From Bdellovibrionaceae bacterium UBA1609 (GTDB lineage Bacteria > Bdellovibrionota > Bdellovibrionia > Bdellovibrionales > UBA1609), in NCBI GenBank assembly GCA_002321895.1, contig DCMZ01000003.1:210655-274654 (forward strand): DNA of 64,000 nucleotides. Reading direction: 5' to 3'. The translations under genes were made by a program, and so were the position numbers. The notes below the pieces were generated by a model. It made no database searches and was not told the DNA's origin. It saw nothing but the letters and a program-made list of their open reading frames with translations. Shown here piece by piece: positions 34,311 through 43,377 of the stretch. Positions within the stretch are counted from its first letter, which is position 1; the number at the start of each line of letters is the position of its first letter.

Positions 34311-34436
34311 AGTTAAATTTCCTCTTACATACGATAATTTCCTATCGGTGTATTCCGAGAAAACTTCAGGACCTTTGTCTAATCTTATTAATTCTTATCC
34401 CACATTTTAACTCCCGCGAGAATGCGCCGCGGCTCC

Positions 34437-34457
34437 AAAAGGTGCCTGGCACCTTTT
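34437..34457. repeat. Palindrome AAAAGGTGCC-T-GGCACCTTTT at the end of the suf operon
   Basis: Perfect 10-base arms around one base. It contains the nfu stop codon. It may end the suf transcript as a hairpin flanked by A4/T4, and it shares the TGCCTGGCA core with the element at 17062-17202. The rest of 34206-34455 holds only the small membrane peptide candidate. Confidence 0.6.
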
Positions 34458-35058
34458 AGACGGGACGGACCTTGAGGGAATCGTTGCCTAACTCATGGCG
34501 AAGAATATTTTGAATGGCATCGAGTGTTCCCATCATAGCACTGGGGCAACCGCCACATGCTCCCATATAAAGAATTTTAAGCTCATTGTCTTTCAATTCC
34601 AAAACTTCTAAATCTCCCCCATCGGCCTGCAATCCCGGTCGGATGGTACGATCTAGAATTTCCTCAATCTCGCGCATTTCTTCGCTGAGTTGAGATCGAT
34701 CTTTCGGAGTATTGGTTTTGGCTTCGTCGACCTCATCGTCAAACTTAAAATGGGGATCATGGATCGGTAAGCGGGTTTTAATCACGCCTTCTATTTGATC
34801 GGCCAAGGCTTCAAACTCCATAGCTCCTTCATGATTCACAGTGAGGGTGTTCTGATGCAAATACAACTGCTTAACACCAGGCACTTGAAACAAACTCTCT
34901 ACTAATTTGGAATCCCCCAATTCACTGGGGTGAGTGATCGTGGCTTTACCCGAAGCTTTAAAAGCGTGGTTAGCAACAAACTTAATGGCATAGGGGTTAG
35001 GTGTCGGCTGTGCTCTAACCATTACGTCATCTACGGTAAAGTGGGGTTGATAACTCAT
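34456..35058 (-). CDS. nfu: Nfu-type Fe-S cluster carrier
   Basis: A 200-residue protein with two domains. The N-terminal Nfu domain (about 14-97, opening AQPTPNPYAIKFVAN) and the NifU C-terminal domain (about 128-198) with the cluster-binding CGGC at 168-171. These dimeric proteins receive a [4Fe-4S] cluster from the SUF scaffold and pass it to client enzymes. ATG overlaps the sufS stop (ATGA), placing it firmly in the suf operon. A 30-residue acidic linker joins the domains. Confidence 0.92.
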   Translation of the reverse strand: MSYQPHFTVDDVMVRAQPTPNPYAIKFVANHAFKASGKATITHPSELGDSKLVESLFQVPGVKQLYLHQNTLTVNHEGAMEFEALADQIEGVIKTRLPIHDPHFKFDDEVDEAKTNTPKDRSQLSEEMREIEEILDRTIRPGLQADGGDLEVLELKDNELKILYMGACGGCPSAMMGTLDAIQNILRHELGNDSLKVRPV

Positions 35059-36272
35059 GCTAACATCTCCTTGGCTTTTACTAGAGCCGCTTTTAACTGG
35101 TGAACATCATCAATAGTATTATAGATAGACAGACTGGCCCGAATGGAGCCAGGCACTTTAAAGCGCTTCATTAATGGCATACAACAGTGATGGCCGCATC
35201 GAACGGCAATGCCTTGCTGATCTAGGATCGCACCAACATCTGAAGGATGAATGCCCTTTAGATTAAAAGACAAAATATTAATTCTATTGTCTGACTCCCC
35301 ACCTAGAAATTCTAGGTCGGTAATTTCAGATAGCAGTCGCTGACCCTCTTGAGTCATCTCGGTTTCCTGTTCAAAAACCTTGTTTAAATCCAACTGACTG
35401 AGATACTCAAGGCCTTTAGCTAAACCGTACACTCCGGCGATATGTGGAGTTCCGGCTTCAAATCTCTGCGGCGAATTCAGAAAAGTAATTTCTTCAAAGT
35501 TCACTTGGTCGATCATACTTCCGCCACCCTTAAAAGGAGGCAGTTCATTCATTAACTCCTCTCGACCATAGAGAACACCAATTCCTGTGGGAGAAAACAA
35601 CTTGTGCCCTGAGAACGAAATAAAATCACACCCGATATCTTGAACATCCACCGGCATACATGAAACCGACTGAGCCGCATCTAAATGCACTAAAACTCCC
35701 ACTTCATGGGCTAACCTTGTGATTTCCTTCACCGGATTAATAGTTCCTATGCCATTAGAAACATGCACAACACTGACCATTTTAGTTCGTGGATTTAAAA
35801 ACCCCTTATAGGCTTCCATATCCAGTTCGCCATTATCCAAAAGAGGAATCACGTTTATTTTTAGACCGCGCTGCTTAGCCATTAAGTACCAAGGCACAAT
35901 ATTAGAGTGATGTTCCATTTCACTAAGAATGATCTCATCGCCCTCTTTAAAACGACCATCGGCTAAAACATGAGCCAGTAAATTAATGGAGTCTGTAGTT
36001 CCTGAGGTAAAAATAATGTCATTAGGAGACTTAGCGCCAATAAACTTTTGCACTCCAATTCTCGCATTTTCATAGGCCTCTGTTGCCAGATCGGAAAGAT
36101 GATGCGCCCCTCTATGAACATTAGAAGATCTGTGCAAATAAAACTCCGAAAGAGCATCAATGACAGGCTGAGGTTTTAATGTACTGGCGCCACTATCTAG
36201 ATAGATTAAATCTTTGCCCCGCACTTGATCACTCAGGCTTGGAAAATCTTGTCTTACTCCCAAATCTGCCAT
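35055..36272 (-). CDS. sufS: Cysteine desulfurase SufS
   Basis: A 405-residue PLP enzyme. Landmarks: YLDSGASTLKP near the N-terminus, SEMEHHSNIVPW, VHLDAAQS, SGHKLFSPTG (the PLP lysine), and the active-site loop AVRCGHHCC with the persulfide cysteine. It removes sulfur from cysteine for cluster assembly. ATG at 36272 overlaps the sufD stop as TAATG; the in-frame TTG at 36284 is less likely. No sufE or sufU activator is in this operon. The double Cys in GHHCC is worth noting. Confidence 0.94.
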   Translation of the reverse strand: MADLGVRQDFPSLSDQVRGKDLIYLDSGASTLKPQPVIDALSEFYLHRSSNVHRGAHHLSDLATEAYENARIGVQKFIGAKSPNDIIFTSGTTDSINLLAHVLADGRFKEGDEIILSEMEHHSNIVPWYLMAKQRGLKINVIPLLDNGELDMEAYKGFLNPRTKMVSVVHVSNGIGTINPVKEITRLAHEVGVLVHLDAAQSVSCMPVDVQDIGCDFISFSGHKLFSPTGIGVLYGREELMNELPPFKGGGSMIDQVNFEEITFLNSPQRFEAGTPHIAGVYGLAKGLEYLSQLDLNKVFEQETEMTQEGQRLLSEITDLEFLGGESDNRINILSFNLKGIHPSDVGAILDQQGIAVRCGHHCCMPLMKRFKVPGSIRASLSIYNTIDDVHQLKAALVKAKEMLA

Positions 36273-37618
36273 TACACGTTCCAATCTATTTGATCGACAA
36301 ATTGAATTAAATACTTTCTAGAATCCTCAGCGGTTTGTTTGTAGAGAACATCCATAGCAAAACCACGAGCAATCATTTTCGTGGCTTCATCTTCAGATAT
36401 GGCGCGACTGTTAAAATAGAACACTTCTGATTTATCCAGAGGACCTGATGCCGACCCATGATTGGCTTTGACATCATCCGCACTCACTTCCAACTCTGGC
36501 TTGGAATCAATTTCTGCTTTGGATGACAGCAACAAATTTTGATTTAACTGAGAGGAGTCCGTTCTCTGTGCCTCTTGATCAATAGTGATTTTACCATTGA
36601 AAACCGCTCGGGACTGATCATCTAAAATGCCTTTATAGAGTTGACGGCTCAACCCATTAGGTTTGGCGTGTCGAATTTCCGTGTGATTGTCCACATGCTG
36701 CGATCCCTTTGTTAAATAGAGGCCGTTCACATGAGCCTCAGCACCCTCACCCAATATGTCCACTTGAATGTCATTGCGAATGAGCTCTCCACCTAAACTC
36801 ACGCTGGTGGCTTCAAAAAAACTATCTCTTTGCATATTGCATTTAACAGATCCAAAATGATGACCCGATTCAAACTCATCCACCAACTTAGAGTACTTCA
36901 GCCGTGCATTGGCGCCTAATTCAATGGTCGTAAACACGTTTTGAAAATAGCCCTGACCGTGATCTCCACTACCAATACAACTTTCCACAAGTTCTAGTTC
37001 CGAACCCGTCTCCAAGACAACCACACTTTTTGGCGACTGAGTCCACGCCTTTGAGGACTCCCCCGCACATAGATGTAGTACATGAAGTGGTTTATCTAAT
37101 TTTTGATTTTTAGCCACTCGGATCCAATAACCATCCTCGGTAAGGCTGCTGTTAAGATCATCCATGGAGGCTTCACCATGTTTTATATAATAAGTGTCTT
37201 CGACCTTTTTAAAATTTTCTATCTGGTCACTGTTCATGCCCATGATCACTTCCGAAAACGCCGTCACTGATACGCCAGTAACTACTGGCAAATGCGACAA
37301 TCCAGGAATATACACGCCATTGGCGAACACCAACCGATAGGCATCCAAAGAAAACCCACGGAGGATTTTTGGGTCGGACTCCAACACATCCATTTCTATG
37401 GCTGGCGCTGGGGCAAATTCTTTTTTAGAAAGTGTGGACAAATCGGTGTACTTCCAGCTTTCTTTTTTGGTTGTTGGCAACCCCGACTCCTGCAATCGTC
37501 CCCAGGAATTTTGTTTTTCCTTTAATAGACGTTCACCAAAATCTCCACGACCGTAAGATTGAAGACCCTTTAGGCCCTCATTAAATATAGAATCTAAATT
37601 ATTTGTTGAAATCATCAT
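36272..37618 (-). CDS. sufD: Fe-S assembly protein SufD
   Basis: A 448-residue SufBD-family protein, opening with LPTTKKESWKYTDLS and carrying the beta-helix core (about 180-400) and a C-terminal helix (SRAISEDEATKMIARGF). It forms the SufBC2D scaffold with SufB and SufC. TTAGGAATT precedes two adjacent ATGs. Gap to sufC is 5 bases. Confidence 0.93.
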   Translation of the reverse strand: MMISTNNLDSIFNEGLKGLQSYGRGDFGERLLKEKQNSWGRLQESGLPTTKKESWKYTDLSTLSKKEFAPAPAIEMDVLESDPKILRGFSLDAYRLVFANGVYIPGLSHLPVVTGVSVTAFSEVIMGMNSDQIENFKKVEDTYYIKHGEASMDDLNSSLTEDGYWIRVAKNQKLDKPLHVLHLCAGESSKAWTQSPKSVVVLETGSELELVESCIGSGDHGQGYFQNVFTTIELGANARLKYSKLVDEFESGHHFGSVKCNMQRDSFFEATSVSLGGELIRNDIQVDILGEGAEAHVNGLYLTKGSQHVDNHTEIRHAKPNGLSRQLYKGILDDQSRAVFNGKITIDQEAQRTDSSQLNQNLLLSSKAEIDSKPELEVSADDVKANHGSASGPLDKSEVFYFNSRAISEDEATKMIARGFAMDVLYKQTAEDSRKYLIQFVDQIDWNV

Positions 37619-37623
37619 AATTC

Positions 37624-38376
37624 CTAATTCACCAACCAGTCGTAACCTTTTTCCTCGAGCTCTAATGCCAACTCTGGCCCTCCGGTTTGAATAATTTTGC
37701 CACCCGCTAAAACATGTACGAAATCGGGCTTTATATAATCCAGCAAGCGTTGATAGTGAGTCACAAGCACAACCGCATTGTGCTTGGATTTGATTTTATT
37801 CACCCCATTAGAAACCACTTTAAGCGCATCAATATCAAGCCCACTGTCTGTTTCATCAAGAAAGGCCAGTCTTGGGTTCAGCACTGCCATCTGCAAAATT
37901 TCATTTCGCTTTTTCTCTCCACCACTAAAACCTTCGTTCACCGGGCGGTCTAAGAACTTAGAATCCATTTCCACAACTTTAGCTTTTTCACTCAGGAAAT
38001 TTCTAAAGTCTTCCTCCGACATCTCTCCGGCTCCGGAGTGCTTACTTACGGCATTAAAGGCTTTGTGTAAAAAGTGAAAGTTAGTCACACCTGGGATTTC
38101 GATAGGATACTGAAACGCCATAAAGATGCCCTCTCTGGCTCTCTCGTCCGCTTCCATCTCTAAAATATCGGTGTCTTTAAAATCGATATCATAAGTCACC
38201 GACCCAGAAGTCACTTCATAATCTGGATGTCCAGCAACCACTTTAGAAAGTGTACTCTTACCAGAACCATTCGGCCCCATGATGGCATGCACTTCACCGG
38301 CGTTCACCGTAAGGCTAAGGCCCTTTAAAATCTCTGTCTCTTCAACTCTTGCGTGTAAGTTTTCAATCTTTAACAT
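37624..38376 (-). CDS. sufC: Fe-S assembly ATPase SufC
   Basis: A 250-residue ABC-type ATPase. Walker A GPNGSGKST at about 35-43, signature FSGGEKKRNEI (SufC type), Walker B LAFLDETDSGLD with Asp-Glu-Thr-Asp as in SufC, and switch His in LVTHYQR. It powers the SufBCD scaffold in the cytoplasm. It lies 12 bases after sufB. Confidence 0.96.
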   Translation of the reverse strand: MLKIENLHARVEETEILKGLSLTVNAGEVHAIMGPNGSGKSTLSKVVAGHPDYEVTSGSVTYDIDFKDTDILEMEADERAREGIFMAFQYPIEIPGVTNFHFLHKAFNAVSKHSGAGEMSEEDFRNFLSEKAKVVEMDSKFLDRPVNEGFSGGEKKRNEILQMAVLNPRLAFLDETDSGLDIDALKVVSNGVNKIKSKHNAVVLVTHYQRLLDYIKPDFVHVLAGGKIIQTGGPELALELEEKGYDWLVN

Positions 38377-38388
38377 TTAAGGTCTCCA

Positions 38389-39846
38389 TCAACCGATACT
38401 ATTTTCTAGTTTCATTTCTATTAGCTTTACAGCCTCAACTGAAAACTCGAGAGGCAATTGTTTAAATACGTCTTTGCAAAAACCATTCACTAACATGGCA
38501 ATACAGTCCTCCATGTCTAGTCCGCGAGACTGGAGATAGAACAACTGGTCCGCACTGATTCTCGAAGTGGAAGCTTCGTGTTCCACCTTGGCCGTTTTGT
38601 TTTTCATTTCGATATAGGGAAACGTATTTGCCGCACATTTATCTCCCACAAGCATGGAATCACATTGGGTGTAATTTCTTGCGTTAGTGGCCGAAGGCAA
38701 TACTTTGACCAAGCCACGATAAGAGTTTTTAGACCCATCTGCCGAGATACCTTTAGATATGATAGTGGACTTGGTGTTTTTACCAATGTGGATCATCTTT
38801 GTTCCGGTGTCCGCCTGCATTTTATCATGGGTCATGGCCACGGAGTAAAAGGCCCCTTGGGAGTTTTCCCCTTGCAGAATACAGCTCGGATATTTCCACG
38901 TGATTGCCGAACCCGCTTCCACTTGAGTCCATGAGATTTTAGAGTTTTTACCCTGACACCGACCCCGCTTGGTTACAAAGTTATAAACTCCACCCTTGCC
39001 TTCGCTATTACCTGGGTACCAGTTTTGAACTGTGGAATAGTTGATCTCTGCATCGTCCAACGCAATCAACTCCACTACGGCGGCATGCAATTGCTTTTCG
39101 TCACGCATCGGAGCAGTACAGCCCTCTAAATAATTCACAAAGCTGCCTTCATCAGCCACCACAAGAGTTCGCTCGAACTGGCCTGTTTCAGCGGCATTAA
39201 TTCTAAAATATGTCGACAGATCCATAGGGCACTTAACGCCTTTAGGAATGTAACAAAAAGAACCGTCTGTAAAAACAGCCGCATTTAAAGCAGCGTAAAA
39301 GTTATCTCTATAGGGAACCACTTTCCCAAAGTATTTTTTCACAAGCTCTGGATGTTCTTGAACCGCTTCGCTGATGGAGCAAAAAATCACACCCACTTCA
39401 TCTAGCATCTCTTTATGAGTGGTGCCGATGGAAACGGAATCAAAAACCATATCTACAGCTACACCAGAGATGCGTTTTTGTTCTTGAATGGGAATTCCTA
39501 GTTTTTCAAACGTCTTGATCAACTCTGGATCCAAATCCTCTAAACTTTTTGGACCCTCTTTGGCTTCTTCCCCCTCTTTTGTTTTTGGGGCGGAATAGTA
39601 ACTGATGTCCTGAAAATCGATTTGCGGATAATCCACATCGGCCCAAGTGGGTTCGTCTAATGTTTGCCAATGCTCAAACGCCTTAAGTCGATATTCAAGC
39701 ATCCACTCGGGCTCGTTTTTCTTTTGTGAGATCAAGCGAATTACATCTTCATTGAGGCCTTTCTCAATGGCATCCACTTCCACCTTGGTAATAAACCCGT
39801 GTTTGTATTCGCGCTGTTTTTTTACATTTTGTGCCACATCACTCAT
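38389..39846 (-). CDS. sufB: Fe-S assembly scaffold SufB
   Basis: A 485-residue scaffold. Family stretches include YKHGFITKVE, EWMLEYRLKAF, GVIFCSI, FCYIPKGVKCPM, TAPMRDEKQLHAAVVELIAL-type segments and the C-terminal core with the Cys of NYTQCDSMLVG. It holds the nascent cluster. Start ATG 39846 overlaps the Rrf2 stop (ATGA); the in-frame GTG two codons earlier is less likely. Confidence 0.96.
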   Translation of the reverse strand: MSDVAQNVKKQREYKHGFITKVEVDAIEKGLNEDVIRLISQKKNEPEWMLEYRLKAFEHWQTLDEPTWADVDYPQIDFQDISYYSAPKTKEGEEAKEGPKSLEDLDPELIKTFEKLGIPIQEQKRISGVAVDMVFDSVSIGTTHKEMLDEVGVIFCSISEAVQEHPELVKKYFGKVVPYRDNFYAALNAAVFTDGSFCYIPKGVKCPMDLSTYFRINAAETGQFERTLVVADEGSFVNYLEGCTAPMRDEKQLHAAVVELIALDDAEINYSTVQNWYPGNSEGKGGVYNFVTKRGRCQGKNSKISWTQVEAGSAITWKYPSCILQGENSQGAFYSVAMTHDKMQADTGTKMIHIGKNTKSTIISKGISADGSKNSYRGLVKVLPSATNARNYTQCDSMLVGDKCAANTFPYIEMKNKTAKVEHEASTSRISADQLFYLQSRGLDMEDCIAMLVNGFCKDVFKQLPLEFSVEAVKLIEMKLENSIG

Positions 39847-40313
39847 GACCACTTCTCCGCTGCTTCTCCCAACCGATCCACATTTAATTCAGCCAATCCC
39901 TCTTTAGAGGATGGCGCTAAAATCTCATGCAAACTGATAGATTTATAAAACCCGATCACCTTTTCATTCAGTACGGTTAAGGGCGATTGAATATTACAGG
40001 TGTCCATCAACTCGCAGGGCGAGCTGGCTTTTAAACATTTTATGACTTCTACTGGACCCATTAAAATTTCGTTCAATTCAAAATAAGATACCTTTTTTAG
40101 GTCTTTAATTATGAGATAACCGCCTTGGGCCCCTTTTTCCGATTTTAATACTCCCGCATGAGAAAGGGATTGTAATACCTTGGCCATGGGATCAAATGGC
40201 GCACCCAACTCATCACACAGGGTTTTCACTGGAGTCACCTCTCCAGGTCGTCGGCCCAATAAGAACTTCAACGCCATTAAAGCGTATTCCACCTTACGAT
40301 TGATTTTATTCAT
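39843..40313 (-). CDS. Rrf2-family Fe-S-sensing repressor of the suf operon
   Basis: A 156-residue protein. The N-terminal winged helix (KVEYALMALKFLLG, then MAKVLQSLSHAGVLKSEKGA and QGGYLI) is Rrf2-like. Three cysteines at 93, 100 and 106 (C-x6-C-x5-C) fit [2Fe-2S] ligation; IscR has C-x5-C-x5-C. It is first in the operon and overlaps sufB by 4 bases, so it probably represses its own operon when clusters are plentiful, as IscR/SufR do. A candidate operator is the inverted repeat at 40356-40376. It is orthologous in role to IscR or SufR, but I do not assign a symbol. Confidence 0.9.
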   Translation of the reverse strand: MNKINRKVEYALMALKFLLGRRPGEVTPVKTLCDELGAPFDPMAKVLQSLSHAGVLKSEKGAQGGYLIIKDLKKVSYFELNEILMGPVEVIKCLKASSPCELMDTCNIQSPLTVLNEKVIGFYKSISLHEILAPSSKEGLAELNVDRLGEAAEKWS

Positions 40314-40355
40314 TCATGGCCCCAGCAGTTGCGCACATAGAGATCCTCAAGTTAC

Positions 40356-40376
40356 ACTCCGACATTCAATGGGAGT
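40356..40376. promoter_or_regulatory. Candidate Rrf2 operator between the suf operon and the divergent gene
   Basis: ACTCC and GGAGT form an inverted repeat with an 11-base spacer, 43 bases upstream of the Rrf2 start. The total span (21 bases) is similar to Rrf2-family operators, but the sequence does not match the IscR consensus I know. Confidence 0.35.
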
Positions 40377-40387
40377 TAAAACAGACA

Positions 40388-40416
40388 TTGGCTTAAAAAA
40401 CAGCAATTACTATAAC
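40388..40416 (+). promoter_or_regulatory. Sigma-70 type promoter for the gene at 40501
   Basis: TTGGCT and TATAAC are separated by exactly 17 bases, in the divergent region between the Rrf2 gene and the + strand gene. The -10 ends 84 bases before the start codon. Confidence 0.5.
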
Positions 40417-40500
40417 AAATAAGTTGTTTTTTAGCCTATATAAAACATTAGATTGGACTCAAGAGTTCAAAATAACTGTAGTATTTTCAATAGGATAGTC

Positions 40501-41337
40501 ATGCAAATCTCACCGGTTCTGAGAATCGTTTTCATTAGTTTCACCAGCATTATAAGTGTTTTTTTAGCGCTATTCGCTCTTCGAATGATTGGCCTCTCCC
40601 AAACTCCCAAGGCTTCGATTTTACCAGAGCCACTTCAACAAGAAGGACTTGTGGTTTACTACGCCACGGGAACTAAAACAGTCTCAGGTCGCTCCCTTAC
40701 CACACCCCTGTCTTCCAACGAGTTTTTTGCCTTACCCTTGCAGCGCTTATCTACCGGAGAGTTTTTAATTTATCCCCTTGGTAGCTTCAAAAACACTTCC
40801 GGCGAAGAGCGCTTCTTTATTGAGCTGGATCGCGAAAGTGCTCTCACTGAATTGGAAGCCAGTGCGAGCACTCAACATCTAATGCTGTCGGACTACTTGA
40901 AGTTTCACCCTCAGGACAAAATTTTGTTTATCGACCTCGCCGACCGGGACCCAGCTAAGTTTCAAGGATTGCGCGACATCCTGTTAAAATCTCTCCGACC
41001 CGAACAAATTGTATTTACTAGCGCCTATGTGGAACCTTTAGATTTTCTAAGGAAGGAGATTCCTCGAGCCCTTTTTGCAATGAATGTAGCTCAAGTGGGA
41101 AAACTGGTTTTCATGAACTCACTCTTTATTGAGACCATTGCGCCGATGGATGGAGATCTTGTTATTGCTCCCACCAAGTACCGGAAACGCCCTCTATTTC
41201 AACCTCGTCTTGTTGACGAACTGAATCGTCGTCAAATTCCAATCCTTATAATCAACCCAGACGAAAGCCCATCCGACAATCTGAGAGGTCAGGTCAAAGG
41301 CAGCGTCATTAACCCCTATTATGGCATTAAAAACTAG
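40501..41337 (+). CDS. Membrane-anchored protein, possible degenerate phosphodiesterase-like barrel
   Basis: A 278-residue protein from ATG 40501 with TAGGAT just upstream. One N-terminal transmembrane helix (about 8-30) precedes a periplasmic domain. The middle (LMLSDYLKFHPQDKILFIDL, then DILLKSLRPEQIVFTSAY) has the alternating helix-strand look of glycerophosphodiester phosphodiesterases. The HRG..PENT active-site motif of that family is absent, so activity is doubtful. It lies 103 bases before tolQ. Family call is tentative. Confidence 0.5.
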   Translation: MQISPVLRIVFISFTSIISVFLALFALRMIGLSQTPKASILPEPLQQEGLVVYYATGTKTVSGRSLTTPLSSNEFFALPLQRLSTGEFLIYPLGSFKNTSGEERFFIELDRESALTELEASASTQHLMLSDYLKFHPQDKILFIDLADRDPAKFQGLRDILLKSLRPEQIVFTSAYVEPLDFLRKEIPRALFAMNVAQVGKLVFMNSLFIETIAPMDGDLVIAPTKYRKRPLFQPRLVDELNRRQIPILIINPDESPSDNLRGQVKGSVINPYYGIKN

Positions 41338-41440
41338 ACCTACTTTTGCCCATAAAGTCGCCTCTAAGTATCTAAAATCACAAATGAATTGACGCGGCCT
41401 GCTGTGCCTGTGCCCCACTTAAAATCTATCATTAAACACT

Positions 41441-42172
41441 ATGATTGAGATTGCCTATGCCGCTGAGACGGCCAAAGTAGATACCGGAATGTGGCACGCA
41501 ATATCCAGTGCCAATATTATTGTTCAACTCTCTCTCCTCACCTTAGTCGTTATGTCTGTGGTGACCTGGGCTATCATTGCTCAGAAGAGAAAACAATTTC
41601 GCAAAGTAAGACAAGCCAATGAGCCCTTTCTTGATGAATTTTGGAGAGCGGATTCTTTAGATGATATCTATGAGCACATCAGTAGATACTCGGACAGCCC
41701 ACTCGCCAACTTATTTAAGGACGGCTATCTTGAGCTTCGAAAAATGGCCGACTCCAATCTGGCGCAAAAAAAAGGAAATGATGAATCCGGTCCGCTTTTA
41801 ACTGGAATCGACAACCTTGAACGCGCCTTAAGGAAAGCGACGGATTCTGAAATTGCACTTCTAGAGCATCGCTTGAGCTTTCTAGCCACTACCGGTTCTT
41901 CTGGGCCATTTATTGGATTGTTCGGAACGGTCATTGGAATTATGACGGCCTTTCAAAAAATTGCCCAAACAGGAAGTGCTAACCTGGCCGTTGTGGCGCC
42001 CGGTATTTCCGAGGCTCTTATCGCAACAGCTGTGGGGCTATTTGCAGCTATCCCAGCTTCGGTTTTTTACAACATGTATGTCGCCAATATCCGAAAACTT
42101 GAATTGGACATGCAGAACTTCTGCGCTGACTTTTTAAATATCGCTAAACGCAACTTTTTCGTGGACGAGTGA
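41441..42172 (+). CDS. tolQ: TolQ, inner-membrane proton channel subunit
   Basis: A 243-residue MotA/TolQ/ExbB protein with three helices (about 27-48, 145-170 and 182-205). The family stretch SSGPFIGLFGTVIGIMTAFQ and SEALIATAVGLFAAIPA are present. With TolR it uses proton flow to energise TolA, which pulls the outer membrane inward at division sites. It is named TolQ rather than ExbB because tolR, tolA and tolB follow directly. Confidence 0.92.
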   Translation: MIEIAYAAETAKVDTGMWHAISSANIIVQLSLLTLVVMSVVTWAIIAQKRKQFRKVRQANEPFLDEFWRADSLDDIYEHISRYSDSPLANLFKDGYLELRKMADSNLAQKKGNDESGPLLTGIDNLERALRKATDSEIALLEHRLSFLATTGSSGPFIGLFGTVIGIMTAFQKIAQTGSANLAVVAPGISEALIATAVGLFAAIPASVFYNMYVANIRKLELDMQNFCADFLNIAKRNFFVDE

Positions 42173-42175
42173 TTC

Positions 42176-42589
42176 ATGGGAATGTCAGGGCCTAGCGGCG
42201 GACGTAGCCGCGCAATGATGAGTGAGATCAACGTAACACCCTTCGTAGATGTTATGCTCGTCTTACTTATTATTTTTATGGTCACCGCACCCCTAATGCA
42301 ACAGGGCCTAGAGGTGGATTTACCCGAGACCAAGTCCAGTGGAGTGGAAACCTCAGATGAACCATTTATTCTTACAGTAAAAAAGAACCAGCAAGTTTTT
42401 ATTGGCGATGTAAAGGTACCTATGAAAACTTTGGCCGATAAACTCAACGGCATCTTTGCCACTAGAAAAAACAAGCAAGTGTACATTCGAGCCGACAAAG
42501 CCGCCCCCTACGGTGTGGTTGCAGAAGTCATGGCCGAAGTACGAGCCGCTGGAATATTTAATATAGGATTAGTAACTTTACCGAAATAG
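42176..42589 (+). CDS. tolR: TolR
   Basis: A 137-residue ExbD/TolR protein. The single N-terminal helix carries the proton-conducting Asp25 in INVTPFVDVMLVLLIIFMV, with a periplasmic domain after it. It starts 3 bases after the tolQ stop. Confidence 0.93.
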   Translation: MGMSGPSGGRSRAMMSEINVTPFVDVMLVLLIIFMVTAPLMQQGLEVDLPETKSSGVETSDEPFILTVKKNQQVFIGDVKVPMKTLADKLNGIFATRKNKQVYIRADKAAPYGVVAEVMAEVRAAGIFNIGLVTLPK

Positions 42590-42592
42590 GCT

Positions 42593-43351
42593 ATGTCAGA
42601 GAGATCAAACCCTTTGGAGAAAACATTTAAAGTCTTTCTGGGTGTATCCATCATTGGACACATTGCAGTCTTGATTCTTCTTAACATTGATTCTCTTTGG
42701 GTGAGCGAAAACGACTTAATTATCCAAAATGCCATTAAAGTGGATGTTGTCGGCCTACCTGAAAAAAAGAAACCTAAACCGGCACTTCCTCGTAAAAAAC
42801 CAAAACCTAAGCCACAACCTAAGAAGACCGCAAAAAAGCCTAAGCCCAAACCCAAACCTAAAGCCGACAAAAAAGCCCAAGAGAGTGCGTTTGAAAGACT
42901 GGATCGGTTAGCAAAAGAAGAGGCCCTTAAAAAGAAGCAACAGGAGGCTTTAAAAAAACTGGAGCAGCAAACCCAAAAAGAGGAACCCGAAGAAACCCCC
43001 GCCGAGCCAGAACAGCCCGTAGCTGGAAATATAATCACCATGGGTACGGCACTTAAGGGTTTAGATAAAATTCAAATGGAACGTTACTTTGGACAGGTAC
43101 AACAACATATACAAAGCCAGTTTCAAATCCCTTCATTTCTCAACAACGCACAACTCTCAGGCCAAGCGGATATTAAAATTGACGGCCGCGGGTTTGTTAT
43201 TTTTAGAGGCATCTCTAAAACCTCTGGCAATGACATTTTTGATAACGCCATTTTAACTGCCATTGACAACTCCTCCCCTCTTCCCGAACCACCTCCACGT
43301 CTACAAAGTCGTTTAGAAAATGCGGGATTTAGGTTAGGATTTCCAGAGTAA
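42593..43351 (+). CDS. tolA: TolA/TonB-like energy-transducing protein
   Basis: A 252-residue protein. One N-terminal transmembrane helix (about 15-35), then a Lys/Pro-rich stretch (about 55-90, repeated KPKPK), a charged helix rich in E/K/Q (about 95-140) and a C-terminal TonB/TolA domain (about 155-252, IDGRGFVIFRGISKTSGN). It spans the periplasm between TolQR and TolB/Pal. The helical domain is much shorter than in E. coli TolA (421 residues). It starts 3 bases after tolR. Confidence 0.88.
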   Translation: MSERSNPLEKTFKVFLGVSIIGHIAVLILLNIDSLWVSENDLIIQNAIKVDVVGLPEKKKPKPALPRKKPKPKPQPKKTAKKPKPKPKPKADKKAQESAFERLDRLAKEEALKKKQQEALKKLEQQTQKEEPEETPAEPEQPVAGNIITMGTALKGLDKIQMERYFGQVQQHIQSQFQIPSFLNNAQLSGQADIKIDGRGFVIFRGISKTSGNDIFDNAILTAIDNSSPLPEPPPRLQSRLENAGFRLGFPE

Positions 43352-43377
43352 AGCACACGTACACAACAGGAGCACAT

